Source of the DNA: Gerris lacustris
Lineage: Eukaryota; Arthropoda; Insecta; Hemiptera; Gerridae
Assembly: GCA_951217055.1 (NCBI GenBank)
Contig: OX578284.1
Coordinates: 16,977,187 to 17,041,186, forward strand
Length of the DNA stretch: 64,000 nt
Direction: 5' to 3'
Numbering within the stretch: position 1 is the stretch's first letter; each line of letters opens with the position of its first letter. Under the pieces are notes generated by a model. It was not told the DNA's origin. It was given only the letters and a program-made list of their open reading frames with translations, and ran no database searches. Shown one piece after another: positions 34,470-43,811 of the stretch. A program made the translations under genes and the position numbers.

Positions 34470-35294
34470 TATTCATCAAGTAGGTAGGTGGATCCTTGTT
34501 AGGGTAAAGAAAAGAATTTCACATTGGTTAAGGCGTTGGCGACGTTTCGACCTTACCGGTCATTTTCAAGCCTATAAACAACATTTATTGTTTTTTAAAA
34601 AACATAAGTTATCATACGCTATAATATTTTCTTTACATAAATTTAATTTAAAAATATCTATTATCCATTTTTCTATAAGACTTTTACCTGGTTAAAACGA
34701 CTTTTTAAAAAAGTGATATCCTCTATTTCAATTGTAATTACAATCTGTGTCATGTTTCGCAAAGCACCTTTGTACGTCAGTTCTATCTATAATAATAATA
34801 ATAATTTAACATTTTAAGTAACTAATTGTATAATTCTAATGTATTAAGTGGGAACATAATAAGATTTACATACCATCTTCCAAGATGATTTCGTTAAAAA
34901 ACTCATTTCTAGATTTGAGATTAGATATCTTCAAAACACAGTCAGTAAAAATTAAAAATTATTAATAACAACACGTAGCACGTGAACTGACGTACAAAGG
35001 TGATTTGCGAAACATGACACAGATTGTAATTTCAATTGAAATAGAGGATACCACTTTTTTAAAAAATCGTTTTAACCAGGTAAAAGTCTTATAGAAAAAT
35101 GGATAATAGATATTTTTAAATTAAATTGATGTAAAGAAAATGTTATAGCGTATGTTAACTTGTTTTTTAAAAAACAATAAATGTTGTTTATAGGCTTGAA
35201 AATGACCGGTAAGGTCGAAACGTCGCCAAGCCTTAACCAATGTGAAATACTTTTCTTTACCCTAACAAGGATCCACCTACCTACTTGATGTTAT
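34470..35294. mobile_element. Large foldback element with paired CGAAACGTCG hairpins
   Basis: Arms of roughly 300 bases (34472-34780 and 34985-35294) are near-perfect inverted repeats. The ends are CATCAAGTAGGTAGGTGGAT and its complement. Each arm holds TTGAAAATGACCGGTAAGGT followed by CGAAACGTCGCC, on the minus strand at 34541-34570 and the plus strand at 35195-35227. The inner 200 bases include (ATA)n. No coding. The arrangement recalls inverted terminal repeats of Penelope-like elements, but no reverse transcriptase is present. Confidence 0.75.
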
Positions 35295-36000
35295 TCTTAA
35301 TCATTATTGAAATATGTTAATATAAACTAGTTACCATACTTGCAATGTTATTCTTAATCATAAACTAGATGGAATACTTGCATTGGTAATCTAAATAATT
35401 ATAATAGGCATATGCTAATCTTAAACTAGTTGGCATACTTGCAATGTTATTCATAAACTGCTAGGCGTACTTGTCATGTTATTCATAAACCAATTGGCAT
35501 ATTCTGGTCATATGAAGATTAGGTATATCCTTTTACGACGTATAATTAACATTATTACTATAGTAATTACTAGTTACCATACTTGCAATGTTATTCTTAA
35601 TCATAAACTAGTTGGAATACTTGCATTGGTAATCTAAATAATTATAATAGGCATATGCTAATCTTAAACTAGTTGGCATACTTGCATTGGTAATCTAAAT
35701 AATTATAATAGGCATATGCTAATCTTAAACTAGTTGGCATACTTGCATTGGTAATCTAAATAATTATAATAGGCATATGCTAATCTTAAACTAGTTGGCA
35801 TACTTGCATTGGTAATCTAAATAATTATAATAGGCATATGCCAATCTTAAACTAGTTGGCATACTTGCAATGTTATTCATAAACTGCCAGGCGTACTTGT
35901 CATGTTAATCATAAACTAGTTGGCCTATTCTGGCCATGTTAAGAATAGGTATATCCTTTTACGACTTATAATTAACATTATTACTATATTAATAATAAAT

Positions 36001-37339
36001 TTAAGTGATTAATAATACTATGTTATAATAGTATGTTAATGTAACAATAGAATCCGGGTAGGCATATTGAATTACTAGCTCTGCCACTGTATTAATATGC
36101 ATGGGTGAGCTTATTACATCGCATTGTTATCTCGAATTTCCCATTTTATTATTATTATGGCTTCAAGGCAAACTAAGTTACCACCATTAATTAAATAACG
36201 AGAAAGAACATTGTATATTACAATTATATATTTGTTGTTGTTTTTTTTTTTATGACGGGGCTGATAATAATTATATGAAAAGTAGAATCAAATATGTAAT
36301 TATTATTATAATTAGATATATTTTGTTAATCAGTAGTTTTAAATTTTACAACATAAAATATTTACATTGGTTTATAATTTTGTTATTGTATGTAATTAAA
36401 AATTTATTAAAATTATAATGAGAGAGATTTTGCTGCTTTAAAACTCACTGAAACGACAAATTAATGAATCACTAACATTACAACACGTATCAAGTATATT
36501 TAATGTATTCTAAATTCAAATAGTTAATTAAAAAGTTTTTTATTTTAGTATTCCCCATTCCCATTCTGCAGTATTTTCTTCTAGTCCCTACTGATTATGA
36601 TGTCCTCGTTTTCAATTATTTAGCGCTTTTATCTCAAAAACGGTTCACTTTTTTCATGTATACCTACTTAGCTTATAAAAAGAGAAAGTATTGTCTTGGT
36701 GCGTAAAATCTATTTTGAGATTTTCGGTACGACAAACTCTAAATCTTGATTATATCCTACATATACTACATTTCCATGAGTTTTGAAAACGGTTTCGGTA
36801 ATCAAAACCCCTTGGAAACGGTGATTTCAAAAAAGATTTGAGTTCAAGGTTACAACGGAAAATTTTTGGTTTTGTATTGAAACTGTTTTGAACAAATAGC
36901 ATGGAAACGAGTATTGTACATTGTACATGCGCAGATTTAATTGAAGTCAGAATTGAGACATGCGCAGTAGGTATGATGAGCAGAGATATGATAACAGTCT
37001 GGGAGATTATAGTTTTGATTTATTGTTGTGAAAACTGTTTTTAAAACTCATGGAAACGTAGTAATAGTGGCACTGAATTTAAATTCAATAATATCTAATG
37101 TAGTAAATTTATTATTAAAAATATTTAAAATTTGTTTAACAGATTGTTATTTACATTTCGTTTTCGATTTACAGCTAGATCAGATTTATTTTATAAATTT
37201 TCTGGACTGAAGATTATTCCCGATGAAACAAATTCAATTCCAATTATATGACTAAATTCGAATTTAAATGAACTGCGAAAACGAGTACATTAAGAAAAAT
37301 TGGATCGTTTCCACGTTTTTTCGGTGTTTTTTGAGGGAG
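36001..37339. other. Unassigned; B-like start near 36670
   Basis: AAGAGAAAGTATTGTCTTGG and ATTTTGAGATTTTCGG at 36675-36730 resemble a plus-strand B 5' end, but similarity fades after about 100 bases. Around 36780-37050, AACTCATGGAAACG-type phrases repeat (36774, 36899, 37046), suggesting diverged tandem units. Confidence 0.4.
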
Positions 37340-37376
37340 CGCACGTAACTCTATAGCTAAAATTAGTTTCTCAATT

Positions 37377-38309
37377 GAAGGGCGGCTCCAGACATGATTT
37401 TGAGAGGGGGGGGGGGGGGGGGGCATTTTAATGGGGGGTTTGGGGGTATGGTATACCCCAACCTCACGGGAGGACCCTCCCCGGCGAAATTTTTTAAAAT
37501 ATGAATGCTGAAAACGTGTTTTAGGTTTTGATTAAGATATTTTTTACACTTTTCGTTTGTGCTATATATTTAATAGTGGATTACATGAAATCAGTTTACC
37601 ATTTTCAGACCCTTTACACTTTATTTATACTTCCTTTAACTATAGCGGACTTGTTATAAAATGAAAGTAGCAATAAATAAAGGGAAAAGTATGTTGTAAC
37701 CAATGTCAACCAAGGCTAAGTTCTAACGATGATTTACTAATATAAATTTAAAACACCAGAAAAGTTAATTATTGATAATTTTACGTTCATAAAAATAATT
37801 AGTTAATTTAGTTGAAAGAAATTGTTTACTGTTAGAAGCATTATATTACTAAATTTCATAAAAAATGTTAAATTACAAATTCAAGCAACTTTTTCTCCTT
37901 TGGTGAATCGGTCAATAACTTTTTCTATATCAATGACCAAATCTTTGTAGACATATAGTAAAAATAACCGAGTGTGCTGATCTTAACTCATCCTTGAACG
38001 AAGCCGTGTCTTAATTCGACGAAATGAAGAAAATGATCTTTCAGCAGAGACGTTGCTTACTGGTAAAGTAGCAAGAATTTCAGCAATTACTTGATAATTG
38101 AGAACAAGTCTCCATCTCAGAAATTAATTTACTCAATAGGTTTGTCTGGGACTTCAGATTTTCCTTGTCCTCAACGTAGAGCCTTTTAAAGAAACCCAAC
38201 AAACTTTATTTACCCTTTCCGTCACTCACCGTTTTATTTTTCTGGCAGCTTGCACTCTACCCCCGTCCCTTCTATGCTCCCCCCCCCCCCGACTCTGGAG
38301 CCGCCACTG
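37377..38309 (-). mobile_element. hAT transposon, deleted, with 8-bp TSD
   Basis: The right end TCTGGAGCCGCCACTG is a classic hAT terminus. The left end GAAGGGCGGCTCCAGA is its inverse with the first bases mutated (expected CAGTGGCGGC). The flanks share TCTCAATT exactly (37369-37376 and 38310-38317). It contains the tail of a hAT transposase on the minus strand (37881-38120), plus G18 and C10 homopolymers near the ends. At 933 bp it is far shorter than an autonomous hAT, so it is a deletion derivative. Confidence 0.9.
37881..38120 (-). pseudogene. hAT transposase C-terminal dimerisation domain, broken
   Basis: Eighty minus-strand codons cover the conserved hAT C-terminus. It opens LRWRLVLNYQVIAEILATLP, followed by VSNVSAERSFSSFRRIKTRL, then RSRMS, a stop (37983-37985), and then DQHTRLFLLYVYKDL and the end VIDRFTKGEKVA before the final stop. 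The SAERSFS..RRIKT.LRS block is the family hallmark for dimerisation. An in-frame stop sits right after it and another stop lies upstream of LRW, and the catalytic core is absent. The protein cannot be functional. Confidence 0.88.
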
Positions 38310-38460
38310 TCTCAATTTCGCCTTGGGAGATTAATTTTCTGTTTTCTGTACGCCAAATTTTATCAATATCTACCCAGTAGTTTAGGCTTCAAGCGTCTCC
38401 ACAGACGACAAATACTACCTCATTCGGACTCACTAAGGAAACTTAAAGGACCTTTTTAAG

Positions 38461-38560
38461 TGTATAATATACATTCATAAAGTGTATAATATACATTTAT
38501 AAAGTGTATAATATATACTTATAAAGTGTATGATGTGCACCTATAAGTGTAGATTTGGCC
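38461..38560 (+). repeat. About 27-bp tandem repeat, four diverged units
   Basis: GTGTATAATATACATTCATAAA repeats with small changes (about 38460, 38487, 38514, 38527 onward). Confidence 0.75.
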
Positions 38561-38651
38561 CTTTGATTTTTATCGATTTCCCCATGTAGTTGATAGACAT
38601 TGAAAATTGTTTATATTAAGAAATTTAAAGTTAAATTAAAAAGCTTGAAAT

Positions 38652-38737
38652 CACAGTGAATAACAGTAACAGTATAGCAGGTGGGTTGTTAATAACAACC
38701 CACCTGCCAACCTATACTGTTACTGTTATCAACTGTG
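38652..38737. repeat. Long inverted repeat (hairpin)
   Basis: The core CAGGTGGGTTGTTA (38678-38691) pairs perfectly with TAACAACCCACCTG (38693-38706). Outside it, ATAACAGTAACAGTATAG pairs with CTATACTGTTACTGTTAT across a 5-base offset. It sits directly before G copy 1 and is absent at G copy 2. Confidence 0.85.
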
Positions 38738-38756
38738 ACAACTTGTTATCAACAAC

Positions 38757-39560
38757 TTAAACATGTTAATGTCAATCTTTGAGATATCACGTGCAAGAAA
38801 TGCTTGATGTAAAGTTCGTTTACGAATTGTAATTTGTCAAATGAAGAAAACAAATTATTGGACAAGATCCAAATAATGATGATTACTAAGTGCCAGAATA
38901 GACGCAAATTTTTCTATAAATCCATTGATGAAAAGTTGGCAGATTAGTCGAAAGTCAAGAGTGAGAGAGAAAAAAAAATGCAAGAATTAGTTGTTGATTT
39001 TTCTATAAATCCATTGATGAAAAGTTGGCAGATTAGTCGAAAGTCAAGAGTGAGAGAGAAAAAAAAAAAAATGCAAGAATTAGTTGTTGAGTTATTACAA
39101 AAAATGATTTGACTTTTCATGCAACTCTTGATTCTTGATGTTAAATGTGTTTGATTTCACAAACCAATGGGTTTAGTTCAATTCTATACTTCTCTATTGA
39201 TGAAGAATGAAAAGGGAATTTTAGCTTAACTACATCAGCATTTTCCAACTAGTTTCAAAACCACGAATTCCGACCGAAATTTTCTAAAATCTAAACCAAG
39301 AGAGAGTAGAGTCAAATCCTCTGAACAAACAATGGCATCATTAGGAGAACTCAGGGTCAACACTGGTTTTCTTTACACTAGTCTTGTCTACCTAATATCT
39401 GGCATCTCTCACTGTAATCCCCACTAACACTAACACATGTGCATACAGAGTTAATTAAACCCATCATTTACCTCTGGAAACAGAAGCGAGAGGTGTGTTT
39501 TTTGGTATTTTACTAAATTTACCCAAAGGTGCGGAGATAATTCGTCAAACGTTTGGTTTT
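38757..39560 (+). repeat. Dispersed repeat G, copy 1
   Basis: Colinear with the minus-strand copy at 48066-48785: GAGATATCACGTGCAAGAAA, GATGAAAAGTTGGCAGATT, ATGCAAGAATTAGTTGTTGA, CAAACAATGGCATCATTAGG, CATTTACCTCTGGAAACAGA and GCGGAGATAATTCGTCAAA. About 804 bp here and 720 bp in copy 2; the difference is mostly an internal 89-bp duplication. No frame is conserved between copies. Confidence 0.85.
38909..39090 (+). repeat. 89-bp tandem duplication inside G copy 1
   Basis: TTTTTCTATAAATCCATTGA at 38909 recurs at 38998. The two units are identical except for the length of the A run after GTGAGAGAGA. G copy 2 has a single unit, so the duplication is specific to copy 1 and recent. Confidence 0.95.
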
Positions 39561-40100
39561 TTTTTCCACCCTCATCCTTCCAAACACCTGAACTAACGAT
39601 GTGTTATGTAAAGAACAAAAGGGGGTTTTGGAAATACAGGTAAAAAATGGAAACAAGTGGATCCAGTCATTCATCTAGATTTCAGATATACGAACTTAGG
39701 GTTTTTACTTTGCTTGATTACCCAACTCATAACACTGCAACACTGTTTTCGTTTCTGTGTTTATAAACCAACGGATTTTGTTTGTTTTTTTGTTACAAGA
39801 AGCGTTTTTGGTACAAAGTTATGATTCATAATGTTTTTATTTTGTTTGCTTGTTTTTGGTTCCCTGCTTCTAATTAGGTTTTGTCAAGCTTTGTATTTTA
39901 TTTCCATAACATGTAATTTTGTATTCGGCTTCACTTAAATGATTATGTTGACTAATTTAATGCAATTTATTTTAAACTGTATATTTTTAAGTTACAATTT
40001 GTTTTAGAAGTTTATTGTTTTCATATACATACCTGAAATTTATTTAATTTTAAATTTATTATTGTTCATCATATCTCTGTATCCTCTATTAATATTATCC
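39561..40100. other. Unassigned AT-rich DNA
   Basis: No supported feature. Confidence 0.4.
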
Positions 40101-40154
40101 TTTGAATCGTTACTAAGGTGGATAAATGATAAGGTGTAATTAAAATCGAATTAC

Positions 40155-40475
40155 AGTATGACCCCGTTAATCCGGACGAATTCAGGCAGAAGGTCGTTCG
40201 GATTAGTAGGATTTTCGTATTAGCGAGGTTAACATAAAACAATTTTTAAAAAGATGTATGTAGTACTGCATTTTTATTAAAATTATGTATACATAAATTA
40301 AATTTACAGCATGAACGAAATATGCAATTACATTATGTATGTGATTTATAGTTTTATTTATTCCTATCAGTTTCCAACAGTTAGCTGTACTGGGCAGATC
40401 TTTTAAATTTACATTTTCCAAGATTTTATTTTGCTCAGGATCAGCAAGAATGATCGTAAGTGATTTATAATATAA
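40155..40475 (-). pseudogene. pogo/Tigger-type transposon 3' remnant
   Basis: At 40155 the sequence CAGTATGACCCCGTTAATCC, preceded by TA, resembles pogo/Tigger inverted ends of the 'AATCCGGA' type, and GTTCGGATTAGTAGG follows. The minus strand just inside reads ILADPEQNKILENVNLKDLP and STANCWKLIGINK, like the C-terminal part of Tigger transposases (KD, then an A..W segment), ending close to the terminus as expected. The 5' side is cut by the foldback element at 40509. No catalytic residues are present. Confidence 0.45.
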
Positions 40476-40508
40476 TTTTTTTTGTTGAGGGAATATTATT
40501 TATAATTT

Positions 40509-40742
40509 TTACATTATATTATTATTAGACATCACCAACTGATTAATTGATTTTGTTAATTTAAAAATAAAGACTAAAGATGTCCTTAAAAAGGGTCGAA
40601 ACGGTAATCAGTTTGCATTCTCCATGGAGGATCGTCCGGATTACCGTTTCGACCCTTTTTAAGGACATCTTTAGTCTTTATTTATAAATTAACAAAATCA
40701 ATTAATCTGTTAAGGTGATGTCTAATAATAATATAATGTAAA
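40509..40742. mobile_element. J-family foldback with GGGTCGAAAC hairpins
   Basis: Arms of about 100 bases: TTACATTATATTATTATTAG through AAGGGTCGAAACGGTAATC (40509-40609) pairs almost perfectly with 40637-40742. The spacer is 27 bases and contains CTCCATGGAG. The motif AAGATGTCCTTAAAAAGGGT then CGAAACGG is on the plus strand in the left arm and the minus strand in the right arm. Confidence 0.75.
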
Positions 40743-40743
40743 T

Positions 40744-41298
40744 AGACTGCCAATTAGTGTGGCACATAGCTTCCTCGCATTCTATCATGTACTATAACAA
40801 TTATTGTTATATTGTTTATTTTGTAAAAATGATTAATATTTTTTGCGATCTTTAACACTTCAAAGTGGTGTCGCTGTTGGTTTTACTAAAAAATTGTATT
40901 TGAAAAAAATGTTTGTCTTTTTGAATAGATTAAGTTAGATTTTTTTCCCCCGACCTAAAATTCAAATTTTAAATTTAAAGTTAAGGTTTACGCGAGCGTT
41001 GCTCGTGAACGCTTGGACGGATAACGTTGTCCAACGAACTCGTCCTGGGCATTGGTAAAATGAACATGTCTACCAAATTTAATCAAAATCGGTCGACATT
41101 TACTCAAGTTATCGATAGCACGTTTCATAATTCGCGGACACACAGACCGGCAGACAGACAGACACGAGACCAAAAATGTTCCCTGATGTCTGAAACGGAT
41201 TTCTGTCTTGGAATTTTTAAAATCGGAGGCATAAAATTTTTTCGTTCTCAAAAGTGAACACAATGCTTCCGTTACCTTCGGTAAGCTCGGAAGCAAAA
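40744..41298 (-). repeat. Repeat family A, copy 3
   Basis: Runs from CTGCCAATTAGTGTGGCAC to TCGGAAGCAAAATT. It carries the A' type middle (AACGTTGTCCAACGAACTCG, GGGCATTGGTAAAATGAAC) and the standard A end (CTGATGTCTGAAACGGATT, GTTACCTTCGGTAAGC). Both strands show short mirrored open frames caused by the hairpins. Confidence 0.82.
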
Positions 41299-41439
41299 TT
41301 ATAAATAATATAGATTCATAATTTTTTAATAAAAATTAACTATGGGAAAAAAAAAAAAATTGTTATTTAAAAATCTTCAACAATTAGTAATCTATATTAG
41401 TATATATATATTATTTATAAGTTTTAATTAATATATTAG

Positions 41440-41585
41440 ACATAATGTTAACTGATTAATTAATTTTGTTAATTTAAAAATAAAGACTGAGCATGACCAA
41501 AAAGGGTCGAAACATCTCTAGCAAAAATAAAACCAATTCGATGTTATTTGCACCTTATCATCCATCCACCTTAGTAATGATTTAA
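41440..41585 (+). repeat. J-family unit
   Basis: GTTAATTTAAAAATAAAGAC, TGAGCATGACC, GGGTCGAAACATC, then CAATTCGATGTTATTTGCACC and TCCACCTTAGTAATGATTT. The last part is also present inverted at 40100-40150, and the first part at 40540-40605. Confidence 0.65.
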
Positions 41586-41654
41586 ATTAAAAAGGTATTT
41601 TATCAGCTTGTTTTAATATCATTTGTTAACGAGAATAAATAATTAACTCTTCAC

Positions 41655-42102
41655 AATTTGTGACAGACACCAAGGGATGTGCCACGCAAGCGTGACACAT
41701 AGAAACTGTTCCTATGTGTTGGTTCTGTTTCTGTTGGTGTCTCTCACAAATTGTGTAGCCTATTGCAGTGTGCAAACACGGTATTACATTGCTGTTGTGT
41801 TTTGCCAGCCAAGCAAGTATGGCGGTATGAGAGCACGCTTGTCTCTGATAAGCCCTATATCTGCTGATCTTCTTGATCTGGTATAGGTTCAGAGTTGGGT
41901 GGGCATCGTCGGGCTTCTGATGAGTCGGACGCGACGAAACGATGCAGGACATAGCGTAATGCCGAGCCAACATCTTTGTGACGTAATATCTGATGTTGGA
42001 ACAGTTCCTATGTGTCACGCTTGCGTGGCACATCCCTTGGTGTCTCTCACGAATTGTGTAGCCTATTGCAGTGTGCAAACACGGTATTACATTGCTGTTG
42101 AA
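41655..42102 (+). repeat. Direct-repeat unit carrying a hammerhead-like core
   Basis: A block at 41706-41797 (TGTTGGTGTCTCTCACAAA, TTGTGTAGCCTATTGCAGTG, ACGGTATTACATTGCTGTTG) recurs nearly identically at 42002-42100, 303 bp later. The interval contains the ribozyme-like core at 41903-41945. In addition, 41660-41705 is the inverse of 42005-42055 (GTGTCACGCTTGCGTGGCAC). Open frames on both strands are caused by these repeats. The layout resembles the terminal repeats of Penelope-like elements or animal retrozymes, both known to carry hammerheads. No reverse transcriptase is present. Confidence 0.65.
41903..41945 (+). ncRNA. Hammerhead-ribozyme-like core
   Basis: CTGATGA (41917-41923) is followed by a 4-bp stem GTCG/CGAC with a GACG loop (41924-41935) and GAAA (41936-41939), an exact match to the hammerhead catalytic core with G10.1-C11.1 in place. 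GCATCG (41903-41908) pairs fully with CGATGC (41940-41945) as helix III, and G-T-C (41908-41910) sits where the cleavage triplet belongs. The weak point is helix I: only six bases (GGGCTT) separate the triplet from CTGATGA. In an alternative type I fold the site would be GTA (41955-41957), with ATGCC pairing imperfectly to GGCTT. Active cleavage is unproven. Confidence 0.55.
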
Positions 42103-42241
42103 TTTACCCTTCATTTATTCGTTTATTTTCATGTTCAACTTCAGTCATGTTTAACCCAGTAAAAACTTGAAACTGCTGGTCTGATGGCATTAGGGAATCC
42201 ATGTTATATATAAATATATAAATATTATGGCTTTATTTCCC

Positions 42242-42720
42242 ACGTTTTTTTAATATGTCAAAATTGTTTTGATTTTTTTTTTTTCATGAATTAAAGTATC
42301 AATGTTAAAGAGTGTAGACGGTTGAAATTAATCTGGTGCTAACGGCGGTATACTTTTGACAAACCATCCAAATTTCATAAAAATCAGATGATTACTTTTA
42401 AAGATAAAGCTGTAAATAAATGTATGTTTGTGAGCAGGTTGAAGAGAAGCAAATTGGCGCAGAAGGTTGAAACTTATATGGGACCAACAATGGTTATGAC
42501 CTATATACTATACTATTCAAATTTTATTAAAATCCGACGTGTAGTTTTTAATATATTATGTTGGTTCAAAAACAATTAGTCTGAGCAGACAGTTACAAAA
42601 CCAAAAATCTTCCCCGATGTCTGAACGGATTTCCGTCTTAGAATTTTTGAAATCGGAGACATAAAATATTTTTGTTCTTCAGTACCATCCTCCGTTACCT
42701 TCGGTAAACTCGGAAGCTAT
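42242..42720 (-). repeat. Repeat family A, copy 4
   Basis: Contains AAGAGAAGCAAATTGGCGC, GAAACTTATATGGGACCAAC, GATGTCTGAACGGATTTCC and CCGTTACCTTCGGTAAACTCGGAAGC. The far end is missing. Confidence 0.75.
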
Positions 42721-42888
42721 AAAAAATTGTACAGTCAAACATATATTTTAAATGATTTAGTTGATTAAAAATGTCCATTTTTGAATGTCAACCTATAGCC
42801 AGCCAGCCCAGCGTTTGATTACAGATATACGAGTGGCAAGTCTAGTTAATTTAATCAAAAGAATACATTTGATTTTGGTCCATTCTAG

Positions 42889-43811
42889 TTTTTTTTTTTT
42901 TTTTTTTTTTTTTCCGGGGGGTTTAAAACCCAGAGACATAGACCACTTACGTGGGTCCTTTGAGCAAACCCGGGATAGTGAAGAATTCTCTCCCTGATTC
43001 TTCTATAGTCTGAGCAGACTGACAGACTCACAAAAAGCCAGGAGTCTGTTCAGAGCCAGTCCCTTAACCTCTTCTAAGGGAAGAATTGGCAATCCAAAGG
43101 TTTGCCATCTAAGACGGGCCAACGCTGGGCAGCAGCTTAGTAGGTGAATAGGAGTTTCATCTTCCTCTCCACACAGCCGACAGGTGGGACTTTCAACCAA
43201 GCCTAGCAGCTGCAAGTGTCTGTTGAGACGACAGTGACCGGTTATAAATCCAGTCATAAGATGACAAGTGCCCCTGTTAAGGGCCAATAGTGTTTTAGTA
43301 ACTTTATGAGAAGGTCCTGAAATAAACAACTTCAACTGTCTCATTCCGGGAGCAGTTTCCCAGGTTCTTTGAAAATCTCTTAACAAAGACTTCTTTAAAG
43401 CGGTCCTCACAACGCAGCGAGATATACCTACCACTGGTTCCGGGACAGAAGGACTTACACTGTAACCTTGCCTAGCCAGTTGATCTGCCGATTCATTCCC
43501 TTCTATCCCACAATGTCCCGGAACCCATACTAGGTGGACAGCATTCTGTCTTGTCAGATCATTAAGAAATCTCTTGCAATCTGTCACTAATTTAGAAGTG
43601 CATCTCGGAATAGCCAAAGACTTAATCGCCGCCTGACTGTCCGAGCAGATGTAAATCTGTTTTCCTGATTCATTCTTACTCAGAATCACATGGCAGCAAG
43701 CCAGGATTGCATAGATCTCAGCTTGGAAGACTGTAGAGAACTTACCTAAGCTTATACTAAGCTCTTGTCGTGGATTGGAGCAAAATACACCAGCCCCGAT
43801 CCATTCTAGTT
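42889..43811 (-). mobile_element. Recent 5'-truncated LINE insertion with 12-bp TSD
   Basis: On the minus strand the element starts at 43799, encodes the C-terminal part of ORF2 (43003-43799), has a short 3' UTR and ends in a poly-A tail (T run at 42889-42913). The flanking duplication TCCATTCTAGTT is identical at 42879-42890 and 43800-43811. 5' truncation, poly-A and a variable-length duplication are diagnostic of target-primed reverse transcription. The open frame and exact TSD indicate a young insertion. An older relative is at 1490-1680. Confidence 0.95.
43003..43799 (-). CDS. LINE ORF2 C-terminus: RNase H domain plus zinc knuckle (5' truncated)
   Basis: An open frame of 265 codons begins at the truncation point with GAGVFCSNPRQELS. 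RNase H residues seen: the Glu in FQAEIYAILA, the Asp in ICSDSQAAIKSL and the final Asp in GNESADQLARQG, with VHLVWVPGHCGIEGN before it. The first catalytic Asp of the usual DGS motif lies just upstream of GAG and has been cut off. The C-terminus has a CxxC...H...C knuckle, CRLCGEEDETPIHLLSC. The frame ends with TAG at 43003. In an intact element the domain removes RNA during first-strand synthesis. This copy lacks reverse transcriptase, endonuclease and one catalytic residue, so it is inert. The layout suits insect I/R1-type LINEs, but the clade is not assigned. Confidence 0.93.

Larger units (their letters stand above)
32940..36000 (+). repeat. Degenerate 61-bp satellite with three insertions
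   Basis: The basic unit contains TAAACTAGTTGGCATACTTGC, ATTGGTAATCTAAATAATT and ATAATAGGCATATGCTAATC. At 35630-35870 four units are nearly identical with an exact 61-bp spacing (35641, 35702, 35763, 35824). Diverged units extend left to about 33000 and right to 36000. Insertions interrupt it at 33195-33605, 33780-34301 and 34470-35294. Confidence 0.8.
37340..38455 (-). repeat. Repeat family B fragment, split by hAT
   Basis: The left piece, ending in AGCTAAAATTAGTTTCTCAA, and the right piece (38310-38455: CTCAATTTCGCC, ACGCCAAATTTTATCAATA, CCCAGTAGTTTAGGCTTC, CACAGACGAC) join into a continuous minus-strand B core once 37377-38309 and one target copy are removed. Confidence 0.7.

Noticed and set aside
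41626..42114. 162-codon open frame on the minus strand and matching plus frames
   Set aside because: Both strands are open because of direct and inverted repeats. The peptide repeats itself (HTAIGYTI) and matches no family I know. An RNA-structural explanation fits better.
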